Below, piece after piece: positions 44,347 to 56,489 of a stretch of DNA of 64,000 nt; within the stretch, counting starts at the first letter, position 1, and the number at the start of each line of letters is the position of its first letter. The notes under the pieces were generated by a model that was not told where the DNA came from, did not search any database, and saw only the letters and a program-made list of their open reading frames with translations. The position numbers and the translations under genes are program-made. Location of the stretch: positions 62,001 to 126,000 of the forward strand of contig JADWOT020001205.1 of the NCBI GenBank assembly GCA_036345935.2. Direction: 5' to 3'. The stretch is from Taenia hydatigena. Its lineage: Eukaryota > Platyhelminthes > Cestoda > Cyclophyllidea > Taeniidae.

Positions 44347-44634
44347 CTAACACATGGACGCAAGTTCAACCAGCCTCACTATTTGCCGATCTGCGGCCAA
44401 TGCGTAACCACCATCAACAACCACTGGGCTATCATTACATGTGACCGCTTTCTGTACTAGACAAGTGGGGGCTGAGTTGACGCTTCGTGAGACCAGCTGT
44501 GTTTGCTTCATTAATACGATGCGTCGGAATTCCATCTTCAGTCTTCTGTTATTAATCAAACGTGTTCCAAGGAATACAATGCTACTTAGTATTGACAGCA
44601 TGGCAGTAAAATCAGGGGCAGTGTACAAAATCAC
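44347..44634 (-). CDS. 95-aa open frame with membrane-like segment
   Basis: The minus-strand frame from an ATG at 44634 begins with MILYTAPDFTAMLSILSSIV and FLGTRLINNRRLK, a hydrophobic helix followed by basic residues. It ends VVVDGGYALAADRQIVRLVE. Copy 1 (about 7130-7410 minus) keeps most residues but has a TGA in place of the Cys of PTCLVQ. An upstream frame (44612-44797 or 44631-44858) is also shared with copy 1. Which of the overlapping frames is genuine cannot be told, because differences show no third-position excess. Product unknown. Confidence 0.33.
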   Translation of the reverse strand: MILYTAPDFTAMLSILSSIVFLGTRLINNRRLKMEFRRIVLMKQTQLVSRSVNSAPTCLVQKAVTCNDSPVVVDGGYALAADRQIVRLVELASMC

Positions 44635-44935
44635 ACATGCCGTATAAATTGTTCAATGATAGGAATTGCATCTTCTTGCCTTCCTCCTTGAAAAGTTGCA
44701 TCAGCAATCTCAGGGCTGGCGATGCATTGGTGATGTAATTTCCTATCACATTTTTCTTGAGTATAATTACTATTGTAAATAGCGTTTTCAAAATCACTAA
44801 TCATATTTACGGGGTTTACAATCAGTGACTTGAAGGAATCGGCTCCGATGCTAGACATGTTTAAATTGCCGAATTCGGCATCTATCGTGCTGTGGCTTAC
44901 GTAACATCGTTAACTTGGCTCTGACTGTGTGTCTA

Positions 44936-45013
44936 GTCGCGCATAGCATTTAAAAGCAATGGAGTAGAACTCTTTAGGGATTCTCCACGCAGGTTCGAAT
45001 TCTGCTCGCAACG
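44936..45013 (+). pseudogene. tRNA-Ser(AGA)-like pseudogene
   Basis: Duplicate of 7689-7767. It has a 5' GTCGCG acceptor strand, an anticodon region GGAGTAGAACTC in which AGA sits in the anticodon position, and a long variable arm (TTTAGGGATTCTCCAC). The T-arm GCAGGTTCGAATTCTGC is perfect and is followed by the 3' strand TCGCAAC. The D-arm is degenerate (two possible pairs) and acceptor pairs 3 and 7 do not match, so it is unlikely to be functional. Ser(AGA) identity is inferred from the class II shape and the TAGAA loop. Confidence 0.65.
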
Positions 45014-45456
45014 GTGCAAACCTTTGCATTTTCGACATTGTGCATCCCCTAGCACGCATTCGCCTGTCATCATAATCCCGACGATAGGGTGTGTAATTAC
45101 TTCTGACGTTCCTGAAGCAAAAGGCGTCTAGAAGGTCAGCGCGCGCCATCGTGCTCACAGGTTTTAGAATTGGGTTGCAAGCTAGCGCTCTAGACTCTCG
45201 ATTGCTTTGTAGCTCGTCGCCCCAACGGCTCGAATATCGTTGCGCGCCATCAGATACATTGCAAACCCGCTCTATATCAACACAGCGGCATCAGAAACAT
45301 CTTGAGCATTAAGCATTGAAAGTTGATGTAGGGTGGTGTGCTGCATCGATGCCACTCCAGCAGTGGGTTTTCAAACCCATGGCCAGTACACGCGCCATTC
45401 ATTCTCACCATCTATTTACGCGGTTTATGCTTGAGGCCGTTCCAGTTTTGGGTTAC

Positions 45457-45685
45457 AAATAGCTGCATCTCCGGGACCTCGATGGTGATGCGCCATACAC
45501 CCGCCACGTACCACCCTGCGCTGTTGGAAGGCAAACGAACTGCTGTGGATTTGCATTGAACCGTATATAACGCAATGTTGGTGCAAAAACCGAGGGCTGA
45601 ATCGTACCTACACTTGCAGTCGTATTTGTTGCTCCATCTCGTACCATCCTCACTCACGAACCTCCAAGACTCGAAGTGCTTGCTG
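45457..45685 (-). CDS. Paralogous exon, unknown protein family (copy at 45.5 kb)
   Basis: The minus-strand exon begins after a strong acceptor, ACTTGTTTTTTGTCAG, and may end at CTATTT/GTAACC. It reads HFESWRFVSEDGTRWSNKY, DCKCRYDSALGFCTNIALYT, QCKSTAVRLPSNSAGWYVAG and VWRITIEVPE. It matches 42015-42254 across its length and 8175-8310 in its second half. Relative to those two it lacks a segment of about 30 bases between LPSN and SAGW. Third-position bias against the 42-kb copy supports real coding ancestry, and the acceptor is conserved. The left half is part of R7, while the right half is missing from copy 1. Confidence 0.55.
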
Positions 45686-45789
45686 CTGACAAAAAACAAG
45701 TAGTAAGAGGTAATAGCTTAAAATAATGAGGCTTTGTGGGTTGGCATTAGAATGTGGGCTGATGAATGGCACCTATTTCAAGCGAATGC

Positions 45790-48700
45790 AGTGCTTGCCG
45801 CGGTTAAGGCATGCTAATAAATTTTGTCTGCCTAGATGACTGGAGTAGGAAACAGTTGAAAATAAGCGCATGTTTAATGAAATTTTGTCCAGGGCTCTAC
45901 TTTTATACGCAAGAAAATGAAGAAAATAAAGATCACTTTTTAAAGTAACTAGGATGTAGATTTCTCTTAACTGCAAAGGTGAATCGTAGGCGAACAACAG
46001 TATTAAATTTGTTTGTAGGTGGCGCCACCAGTAACTTTCATTGTGATTAATAACCATGAAAAGACGTGATTTCAGCGCAGTTTAGGAAATGCTAAGTGCA
46101 TTCACCGTCCCATGCATTGACTATCCCTATATGCCAGGCACTTTATGTTTGGAAAGTAGGCAAAAGCAGTGACCGTCAAAAGAATGCACTTTGCTATGCC
46201 AAACGCAAACTTGAAGTGGCTAAATCGCTTAAAATCAACAAGTGAATAAGGTAGATGGCTGCGATGAATGGTATTATCCACTTGCATCGGATATTCAGCA
46301 TGATGGCATTGATGCTGAAGATCCCTACAATTTTATTTACTACTTAGCGATGTCGGAGTGAGCAGCGATATTAATGCCTCTGCTACTGTCTTCGATATTT
46401 TCATGCTCCCTTCCAACGCTGCGTTTTACTGTTTAGCACTCACTCGCAATCTTAAACGTCATCTTCCACTGAAGTCTTCACCCACAAGGCCAACCTATTC
46501 TGCCCACACTAAAATAAGATACTCACGTAACCTTCCATGGATTAGCTCACACACTGATTTAAAAACCATATCAGATGGGATGGAGGCGACCTGGTAAGGT
46601 CATATCTCAGCATACAAGCATTGACCGTGAAGCACGCGATTAGTTTTACAAAACGGGTTGAGCAACCATAGATTGAGGCTGCTCTCAGGCGACACGCAAT
46701 GGATGTGGTGATTAAAGGCGTGGATCACAATCTTGTGTCTTGATTCATGATCATTTCTCCATAAGTTGGAGAATGTGCAGCATCGCAATTGCGTCAATTT
46801 TTTCCTCACCACATAATGACCATCGATCATAAGCGACAAGCAATTGATAACCAGACGCGGTAGAGCACATGAGAGAGCGAACCCCATCCTGTGCATCGAG
46901 TAGATTTTTCGTCAGATAAACTAGGTCTTTAGACGACACCATTCTGCTAATCCTCAAATTTGCGACCCAATTCCATGCAGTATAAAATCATATCAACTCG
47001 TCTCCTCGCAATCTCAATCCCCTGTCGCCTATTCAAAAGATCAACCCACTAAAGGGAGCAGAAAATTTTTATTAGCAAATGCATACCGCGCTTTGAAAGA
47101 CACTAAATTTTAAGGGTGCATAGTAAAAACGCATCCATTTCATAACAGTAATATTTGACCCGCATGATGGATATATCGGCAGAAGATGCTTGGGTAAATT
47201 GCTACATAATGCATGAGCAACAACCCACCTAGTGCCGTTTGAGTCATTCAAGCATCAGCCCAGTTCTAACAATTGAATACGTACGATGGAAAGTCTGTTG
47301 GCTCTCTTTTGCCTCTTACGCAATCACCGATGCTGTAGACCATTTCTTATCTCATCGATGCTAGGACAGATTACACAGTGCACTTGGTTTCGTAAGGCTA
47401 GAAGTTCTGGTCCCGTGACCTGATGCTGTAGAAAGACCGGCCTTAATAAAGATAAATTAGCAAGTCGACATCTAATTTAAAAGAAATGCTCAAACGTTTC
47501 TCGTATTAAAAATCTACTTACACGTTATTACGCAAAGGGCATTGAGGAGAACCTGCGGATGTTGCAATGAAAGGGTGAGAACAAGCTTGCCCAGGAATGG
47601 CTCACACGACCGCTTTTCTATCTTGTTCGAATAACGGACCCATCGAAGACTTAACGACTGACACAAAAGGGCGATGACGTCTGCGCTTTTTGACATTTCC
47701 GCAGCTGTCACTAACGTCAAGTGGATGAAGTATGCATGCACACGACATAAGAAACCGGCGCACCGTCGAGTTCCAAGACTACTAACTAACCTTTCTAGCT
47801 TCCTTAGCTACTTCTTTTCGAATGTTTAGTAAATAAGCAAAGTAGATCACAAGCTGCTTGCATCATTGTTATCGCTTTGGCACGATTTCACTTCGTGATT
47901 TTACTAGACGTCACTCCCCACCCTTTCCTCTGCAGTTCGAGTTACACTTTACGGCTCAGCTCTGTCAAATTCACCCCTTGCGTGACAGTCACAACAATTC
48001 TTCTGATTTGCCTTCCCTTGCTGTCAAACGATCTCTGCAAATGAGTGAGTCCTTCAACGCTGATCTGTTCAGCTAATGTGAATGCAACGCAAGCTTCTCC
48101 TCGCGTGTAAATAACTCCATTCTTCCTAAGCGTAGTAAAATTGGCTCTCACCTAGGCCCACTACATTACCCACCTTACAGTCATCCTTGGGCGGATTCGA
48201 AATCCAAGCTTACACTTCCAACCTTTTTCAAGCCTTCAGAGGCAACTCACGTATTAGTCGCTTCTTAACATGTGTCTAGTTGTTTAACTTCCTGTCCAGG
48301 TCATTACCACTAACAGCGTATTATCAAAATCCATTGCCATCTTCATGTCCATTTTTTAGCATCAAACGCTACGGCGACTTCAATAACAAGGCAGGTAAAT
48401 ATTTGAAGGGGAGCACGGAGCATTGATGTTATCGATATGGGGAATGCTCCACTTTCATTAGTTGACTCAAAATTACCTTTGGGGGCTCTGCTATTACGAC
48501 TTCTAGGAAAGTGTGTGCATCATGCAGAGTAGGATGAATTCTAGATGCAGCCCAGGGTAGGTTTCACTCAAAATGTTTTGCTTTGAGGCGGTGATCGTCG
48601 AGTGGTAGTCAAGTCCTCGCTTCCTATGCGCATAACGATTTTGTTGAGTTGTTTTCAACAAGAAATTTGGCGAAGCAGCTCACACGCATACAATCACATT

Positions 48701-49830
48701 GTAAAAGTGCAAAGACATGGGAAATCTGCATACCTTTTCCTTTTTTCCCTTTTTTGTGTTAAGGGACAAGTAAGATCGGTTCCACAGAGAAAAACCGGTG
48801 ACCCACAAGGATTGGAATACGATGCACTGCTATTGCGAAATTGCAGATCCTAGAAGTCAAGAAGGCACAGTTCAACTGTTTTATCCTTAAATCGGCTTTT
48901 CACACTTTTACTGGACTACAAATGATGCACAAATTAGTTTTTAAAACATGAGAAATCGTGTGATTTCAGGCATTGAGTTTAAAGTAAGCAAATTTCTAAT
49001 GGCTTTCGCATTATGGAATCATTCCTAGCTGTTCAGATTTGTGTCTGCCCTTTCATCATCCTTGCATGTGTTCATTAGAAGGACAGGATTCTGCTTAGAG
49101 ACATCAAGTCTAAGGGACGGGCACGGTGAATTAGGCTGCCGAGGAAAGAGAGCCATGCAGCTGGTAGAGCATTGATGTGAAGTGGAAATTATGTCCTCCT
49201 CACGCACCGCCAGTGCAAACTCACCCACCCGATATGCAGGCGGTCCAGCGTATTCAGAGTAAGGAACTGACAAACCTATGAGTTCCGCGTACAACTGTTT
49301 CAACTGACGCACACCATTCTATGCACATATATTTTTTGCGATGAAGAATATGAGCGTTTTGTATTTCAGTGTTCTAGCAACCACCTTAAATGTCTTATGA
49401 TTGCACAGCGCTAAAACGGCACATCCGCAATCATAAACGATTGGTCAGGCGACCACGTGATTACTGCTGACCAAATATGACGCTTCTATGGAATAAGTCG
49501 TGCTCTATTGAGCGGTAGCAAATGTGAATTACAATATTTAGCAGTTTAGTAGCTTTCATGCATGTAATCATGCTACCATTCCTCCTTGGACTGAGAAGGC
49601 TATGCTGAAATCATTTCATAAATGATAGTAGTTGACGTATAAAAATCAAAAGATATGTTGGGTAAAGAGGGTTAATTTGTTATAAGGGTCTGCTACTGAG
49701 CCTACAATGATTACGCCAGCAGCTCAGCTTTACACTCTACAGTCGCTACAATCCATGGATTTTCGTCTATTGATTTGACCACTGCAAACCCATCCACCTC
49801 CACAGTCCCAGTACCTGCGTGCACTATCTC
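45790..49830. other. Long stretch without supportable gene
   Basis: The frames are short (up to about 98 codons at 46600-46896 minus) with no duplicate. The 94-codon minus frame 45773-46057 lies just upstream of the 45.5-kb exon and might supply an earlier exon, but it matches the 42-kb region only weakly. No RNA structures or repeats were recognised. Confidence 0.4.
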
Positions 49831-49839
49831 ATATGTGCT

Positions 49840-51110
49840 GATCTGTCTTCAAAGCAAAAAGACAAACAACGAGCATTTAGCTGCTACGGATTGACGCCTC
49901 TGAAATCCTTCAGTTTTCTAAGGTCACAATTAGGCTGTCTCCTCTGGCCAGCTGTAAGCGAATCATTGAAACTATTCGTGTACACTCTCCTGCGCTGTGA
50001 AACGGAAATCAGGCTAGGCGGTCAGTGAGATTACGACAACGTGAACACAAGCACAACTCAAAGCTGTCAGTAGGTAAGTATAGCAGATTTTATGTAGATC
50101 GCAGTTACTTTTCCGTAGCCTCATCATCTGAAGTCGGCAGTGAATAGAGCACAGGAAAGTTGCACCTAACACTTGCCAACTCATGAAAGCCTCCTTCTTT
50201 CACTGCACTTTTAGCAGTACACTACCTTACCGATGTCTCCTTGGCAAAACATCAAGACTGGTCTATAAGTCGGATTTAAATCCATGATCAGTCTGCTTCG
50301 AACATCTATCTTGTCTATACTATGGGCATGAGCGCATGAATCGTGTCTTTACTCCTCCACAACTAAGCAAAGAAATCCAAATAATGATGCTAAATCTAAT
50401 ATTTGACTAATGACAATAATAAAAATGTTCGGAAAACTCTGCACTGGGGCTTAGGTATTTCTGCCAAATAACGCTCAGAAAACAAGGGGAAACGATGTCA
50501 GTAAATACACTATTTTACAGGCAAAACTGCCGCTAAAGGAGAAAAACTTATTTTTTTAAGTGATGCATATTGTGCAATCAGGTGTATTTTAAACACATTA
50601 CCTTGTCAACCCATTCCTTTTGGCTTTGTGGCCCTACTGCAAAGAAATAAGTAGGAGCGGTTGAAGGGGATTAAATCCACTGCAAATCGAGTTTAAATAC
50701 AGTGCAGCATTGCGTTTGCTTGTCATTTTGCGATCCATATCGTCCTTACAAATTATATAAAAAGAAACACAAGTTTTGGACGCAAGCAAGTTGGGTTAAT
50801 TGTCAGCAATTTATTTCCATTTAACACAAGTTGGAACTTTCTGTCAAGAATGGTCTGTTTAACTTCTTGGTAAATTTCCTCAACTGATGGCTGACGTCCC
50901 ACTTGTGCGACTTAGCAAGATTTCATAGTGCAGTAAGCTTCTGCCTCGCAGACGTTGCTGTGATTGCAGCGAGGAGAGACGTTCGACCTTGCAAAGTAAC
51001 TTATACAAATCATTAAGCCTACAAGCTAAAGCGAATTAGGATTAATAAATTATAATAAATCCAACAGAACAAAGAATTTATTGCATAAAAGCAAGTCAAA
51101 ATTTCTGCTA
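49840..51110 (+). repeat. R5-R2 fragment, direct copy
   Basis: This block follows 20270-21385 and then 4826-5000 in order, with roughly 25-30% differences. It therefore preserves the R5-to-R2 junction seen at 59.6-64 kb. Shared words include CTCCTCTGGCCAGCTG, GCACAGGAAAGTT and CAAAGTAACTTAT. The open frames of younger copies are broken here, so it is among the oldest copies. Its end near 51110 is followed by unrelated sequence. Confidence 0.82.
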
Positions 51111-51474
51111 CTTACAGTGGGTAAGGTCAGGCTTTTCTGCGCTCCCTATGATTTCCGATTTCCCTTCTCTTTCTCAGCATGACCTATCAGTTAGGTGAGC
51201 CTGATTAAGGCGTGCCCAGAGGAAGTGATGAATATTAGCAACTTTAGTGTATTTCATCTCAGGATATTCGATCCGGGTCTTATAAAAAGGTTGATTTATA
51301 ACAGATTAAACTTTGGACCCACTTTAAGGAGAAAAGATCATGTCGATGCATTAGCAACAATGCATTGCGCGTTTATTTTGGCGGTTACTTCGATACACGT
51401 AAATTGCATGCGACTTACCACTGAGAAGAGAATCTACTGGTAAGCTATAAGGATTTAAAGTCACGGGAAGGAGG

Positions 51475-51570
51475 ATGGGCATTAGGATAAGGAAAGAGAG
51501 AAAGAAGGAGACACGATGATTAGGGGTAAAAGGAAGGGAAAAGTGGAAGGAGGAATGGAAGAAAGGGCCT
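51475..51570 (+). repeat. Purine-rich low-complexity tract
   Basis: The plus strand is almost pure A/G (AAGGAAAGAGAGAAAGAAGG and similar units). It lies about 150 bases before the inner edge of inverted repeat R1. Confidence 0.7.
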
Positions 51571-51721
51571 CTCCTATGTCGATGAAAAAGCCAGGTCTCA
51601 TCTCGCTCCTGTGATTGCTTGATCTGTCACTGCAAAATATGCATGGCCGAAAAGTGAAACTTATGAGTCCAAGTCTACCTACCCCGCTTAACGGCAAGGG
51701 TACCAGACCTTTACTGCTCCG

Positions 51722-52240
51722 ACGAATAATTTTGATGACGACATTAGATGTGAGATATTTGTTGTGCTTTATGATCAAGAATAGGACAGAAATACACTTC
51801 ACAGTCATTAGTCTTGGCATCATTTATGACATCAGCCAACTTTTTTGCAAACAATCATAGTCTAGACTCGCCTATTTATTGTAAAAGTGTATTTCTGGAG
51901 CTTAATCTGCAATCTCGAAGCCTCGTTCAGCAGCTTTTTTCTGCCATTAAAGCGACAATAAATTGCCTTAGTTAGCAAGCTAAAATTGCTAAGCTTCAAA
52001 TGCCCTAATCCTTAAAACAGGAGAATCAGACTTGTGGTAGCCTGAAGCAAAAACAGCCTTCTGACCAATTTACTAACATTTTACTTTATTTAGCTCACTG
52101 GAAGTCATATAAAAGCTACATTCCACCCGCTTTGAATGAAAATAAGCCAACGCAAAGACTTCCGGGTGATAAAAACCTATAAAAGTTACAGAAAAACAAA
52201 AAAACCTCTTAATTTCTAGAGCCCTTTTAAATTTATCTGT
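51722..52240 (-). repeat. Inverted repeat R1, right copy
   Basis: Reverse complement of 1-495, with about 15-20% differences and small indels. The plus-strand frame 51615-51860 overlaps the inner boundary and matches 248-484 (minus). The repeat probably extends beyond 52240, because the left copy is cut by the window edge at the corresponding base. Confidence 0.88.
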
Positions 52241-52319
52241 CATCAAAAAGTGTTTTTTTCTAGTTACTTCCTCCTCTAAATATGTCACCAAAAATATGCG
52301 CCGAAAATCCCTCACAAAG

Positions 52320-54180
52320 AAAACCTTAGTAATGTGCTGTTAATCATAGAGCTACCACTGATGCGATGATTTATTTGAACATTTAAAATCAGTGTTCTAC
52401 GCTTGAAACGTCAGAAGAGAAAGAAAAAGTATGCGTTCTTCCTTCCCCACCACTGAAATGTTGTTTGTACAATAAATTACTTGCCTGAATATCCTGATTT
52501 TAAAACACTAGGATGCAGGCTCTGATTATGGGATAATGTGGTTATAAACTGTCTAGAATCAGCTACTTTACTCCTCACTTCCCCAAATGACGAGTAGCAC
52601 GACGACGCAAAGTTTTATGCTCTGCTTTACAGCGTTTTGGTATTAGAGGAAGATCCTCCTCTGGTCTTGAACAGCGTGGTAAGCATTTCATCTTTGCACA
52701 ACATTAAATCCCAATGCCAAGAATAAGATTTCGGAATTGCAATTTAGAGAATCTGGAATCGGTTGTTACGACTTGGCTTCGGTGTTGCACAACTGGAGGT
52801 GCACTAGTCATCCATTTGCATCGATCCGCAAGAAGAATAACTACGAGGTACAAATCCTGCAGAATGATGCCTAGACCATTCGCAGAAGTATACTTCCTTC
52901 AATAATGTTAACAATCCATGTGCTGACATCAAATAATTACCCAGAGTGTTGGTATTGTTATTGGTATTGACACTGTGCATGGGCAATGATGAGGCATGAC
53001 AGGCTTGAATGGTCTCTATCAAGACAGTCGTGACCCTTGTGCAGTGGTTTCAACCATCTTCATTCTTCTAGGCTTTATCTAATCTTAGACATGATTCAAA
53101 ACACCTTTTCCTTCTTGGGTGCACTAAATCAAAGAAGACTTTCCTTTTCAAGATCAGTGGTCAATGCTTGATGATATTTTAATCCAAAATTTCAGCATTC
53201 CTTTAAGTTAAGCCACATGGCGCAGCACTTCTTAGCATGGCATAATAAAGAGCATTCCTTCAAGTAGGGAGAAATTGACATTTGTACAGGCAGAGCAAAA
53301 TACACACGAGCTGCGTTTATGTGCTCGTCACAGGGAACAATTTTGACTGGGTTGTGGTGGTGCAGTGTAATCCTTCGAAGTCTGCTTAACTGAACTTCTC
53401 ACTACATGGACTCTACAGTCCTCAAGGTCTGCAATTTCGTTCAAGTAGCCAATATCCTCAACCAATGCCTTAAAGACGGGTGGAGCACTACGAATTCATT
53501 TTATCATAAGTGCTTAATAGATTTCAGCGCCAATTATAATGCCATTACATTGTATGGTATGCAAGCATTAAATGCACATCATCATGAATGTTGGAGGTGT
53601 TCTGCACAGTAAATCATTCATCTGCATTACTTGGGCACAATCCGTCATGGCATGGCTCAAATTTGCCACACAACCATGCTAAATCTGTTTCCAAGATTAA
53701 TTCACATAAATAAAACTTTTGGTAGCCTCTTGAATTTGGCACTTATTATTATCGTTTGCTGAAATGCCATTTGATCCTGTAGGTTCCTAGAAGTTCGACA
53801 CTTTTATAGTTTAAATTTGTTGCATATAACACATTTTGAAAGGTGACATAATTCGCATTCTTGGCATGATCGAAGGAGACCTATGAGCACGTCATAACCA
53901 CAGCAATTTTGTGAATTCAACGCCTTAATGCCAACTCGCAGCAAAGTCAGAGGATTCAGGACCAAAGCTTTCCTATCCATGCTAAAATCCGCATCGTTCT
54001 GGAGTCGAAGAAGTAGTTTCATGGCCCTAAATATGCTTGAAAAAGAAAATTATGTCAGGCTTTAAATCGTTGTAATGCTTCGAGATGATTAAACACTTTT
54101 GGAACGTGGATGTGCGGAAAGCATTGTGCTCAACCTCGGACTCGTCGATCCACAGTAAGTCGAACATGTGTGACACAACA
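52320..54180. other. No supportable gene
   Basis: Only short frames on either strand, with no duplicate elsewhere in the window and no RNA-like folds. Nothing is assigned. Confidence 0.45.
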
Positions 54181-55302
54181 AATCCTGCGATGGTAGTGCC
54201 CTATTCCTAAGTGCTATATCCCGAGATCACCTAGAGCTGACAGTAACCTTACAATTATGCTCTTCAAATGCGCTTTGTAGGCGAGAGGAGGAAAACAGTT
54301 TTGGCCTGGTCGTTGATACACGTGGTAGGTCTCCTGAGCCTGAGTCTCCGCAGTTGTCAACACTTTGGCCCTGTCACTGCATATCTGTCCTATGCTGTAA
54401 TGAAGTTGGCTAGAAATATCCAAACCTTCTCATGGCAGGGATGGAAGGGAAGAAGGGGAAAGGAAAGAACCGTCTGCGGCAACATCATCTGTTATTTTAT
54501 TCGTGCAATTGTGTGCCATCAAGAATAGATTCGTGGGTTATTCCAGTTGACATGAATTGTAAATTTTAGGAGGCGACTTAGGAGTAGTAAAAAATCTGTC
54601 CTTCGCATCACATTCTCGCTTTAATTTCATTGCCTAGAATTTTTTACATCAGTTCTGCAATTTGCCAGATTAATTGGTATGGTCCACAAGAAACACAAAG
54701 CAGTACACATCATTAGCGATTCACAATAAACGGAAATTATTCACTAGACCGAAAATGCATTAGCCAAGTCAAATAAACAGAGTGCTACATGGACAATTTG
54801 GTTCAATTAGGAGGTTACTGGAAGTAGTTAATAGCCTAATCCAGTTGTTTTTATTCTAAATAGATTTGGTTTTTTTACTACTAACAGAATTTAAAGGGCC
54901 GGTTTTGGCCTTACCTCGAAGGTTCTCATGTTTCCACTATTAACCGAATCTGCCTTTCTTTTCGCCTTTCCTCTGACTTATTTTCGTCTTTCATTGGAAA
55001 TACCCCTATCTGTGAGGCAAAAAAGTGCACTTGCTAGTGTTCCCGAAGTTGAGACGATGGATATCCAGACTTCATTCTTAAAGCCGATTGCAAAATAATA
55101 TGGTTTTCCTAATCAAATGCCAATAACTTGGATGAATAACAGAGTTTGCTTGCTGTGTTTCGGTGCTTGGAGCATCCAGTGCCATCCAGTGTAATCAGGA
55201 AATGGAGGTGGCAGGATACTTGACTGCAATTTCGGCAAATTATGCGCAGCCGTAACGCTGTGAACTGAGCCCGCCTCAGCTCTGGGTCACAAGGGGGAAA
55301 CG

Positions 55303-55441
55303 CTATCTCCCACTTGTAGTGCACGAATAGCTATCTTTGACGTGAAAAATCACCAATAATACCGACTTGCGATGTTGCGGAAAGGTCAAAGAAAGCGTAT
55401 CTTTTGGAAGGTTGTCAAACCCCAAAACAACAATGCGACTG
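55303..55441 (-). pseudogene. Candidate exon of the R4 series (copy 2)
   Basis: Same length and frame as 16873-17011. It reads SSRIVVLGFDNLPKDTLSLT, then FPQHRKSVLLVIFH, and stops. The preceding GACAG acceptor-like site is conserved. Confidence 0.36.
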
Positions 55442-55558
55442 CTGTCTGCTATCAAGCTAATGAAAATCCCATTCCTAAAGCCTCATATATCGGTGGAGTT
55501 TGGCGCATTAAAATGTGCACAAATATATTTCGCTCTAAGCTTATACAAAGGGGGCATA

Positions 55559-55894
55559 CTAGAAAATTACAACATAGTACTGGCATCCCTCATGCTGCTC
55601 AATGTAGGCAATCCGAAAGGTGGAAGCCCAGATCCGATTGAGGAGGGTACAAAAGTCGTTCAGTGTTAAATTCGCAATGCAAATAGCAGGGTATTGCTGC
55701 GAAACATAACCGCTACATCCGTGGAGGAGGGCACGGACTTCATTCAGGTCAGCCTGATCCCATGTTTCGCTTTTGAATTCTAGATGCGTTTGACTGGCCA
55801 TCGTGTGATCGCGTCGCAGGTGAATGCGAATTCCGCGCGAATCTCTTGAGTTCACTGAAAGAAGTAATAACAGCTCATATACACAGACCACCAC
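55559..55894 (-). CDS. 111-aa open frame duplicated from 17128-17463
   Basis: Fully open, gap-free counterpart of 17128-17463, with SRDSRGIRIHLRRDHTM, SETWDQADLNEVRALLHGC and NLTLNDFCTLLNRIWASTFR. About 38 of 336 bases differ, split evenly among codon positions, so neutral divergence since duplication explains the pattern. Family unknown. Confidence 0.42.
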   Translation of the reverse strand: MVVCVYELLLLLSVNSRDSRGIRIHLRRDHTMASQTHLEFKSETWDQADLNEVRALLHGCSGYVSQQYPAICIANLTLNDFCTLLNRIWASTFRIAYIEQHEGCQYYVVIF

Positions 55895-56489
55895 TCAGTC
55901 TATTTGGCATCGATGAACTCGAAGGACCAAAACAATTGCTTCAAGATTTGGCTGAATTGCTAAATACGAATTATTTCAAGCGAATAATCTCTTAGAACTA
56001 ATTTATGTCCTTCTTGAATTTTGCGGAATAATTGAATTGTGAACGGAAATCGGAACTGCGAATAAATTCCATTGCTCGCAAGTGTTTTAGTGTTTGCAGA
56101 GCACCGACCCGCTTTTGTGGCACAACGCTCTACCCGCAACACAGACGCTGAGAACAAACCTTCCTCATCCATCTACGCATCATGGCGAGTGCTTGAATCT
56201 GCGCGCTCAGCCCCTTGGATGGATGTGTCAAGCTTCGAGTTAGTGTAGGTGGGCGTAGTGTATATGGAGTGGCTTGAAAATTGACAACTTTACAGCTTTA
56301 GAGCTATTTACGCAAAGCTCAATGCCTCACTTTAAATGCAACGAATCTGAGTTACTCAAATATGATTGTAATACTTATGTTCCTTAATTGTGTTTGTAGG
56401 CAAGAGGCGAGAGGACAATTTTAATCTGATCGCAGACCAACGCAATTGCACTCCAGAGCCCGAGACACCTTCGTCCTACCTTACAATAG

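Larger units (their letters stand above)
44205..45545 (+). repeat. Direct repeat R7, copy 2
   Basis: Partner of 6960-8310, and generally the better preserved one. The 95-codon minus frame 44347-44634 is open here but broken in copy 1. It also holds the paired frame 44612-44797, the tRNA-Ser pseudogene, and the start of the exon 45457-45685. Confidence 0.9.
54190..56480 (+). repeat. Direct repeat R4, copy 2
   Basis: Colinear with 15830-18040. It carries an extra segment of roughly 75 bases at about 55073-55146 that interrupts the membrane-anchor-like minus frame. R3, which precedes R4 in copy 1, is not present upstream here. Confidence 0.92.

Noticed and set aside
48590..48630. tRNA A-box-like GTCGAGTGGTAGTC
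   Set aside because: Isolated motif with no T-arm or acceptor pairing around it.
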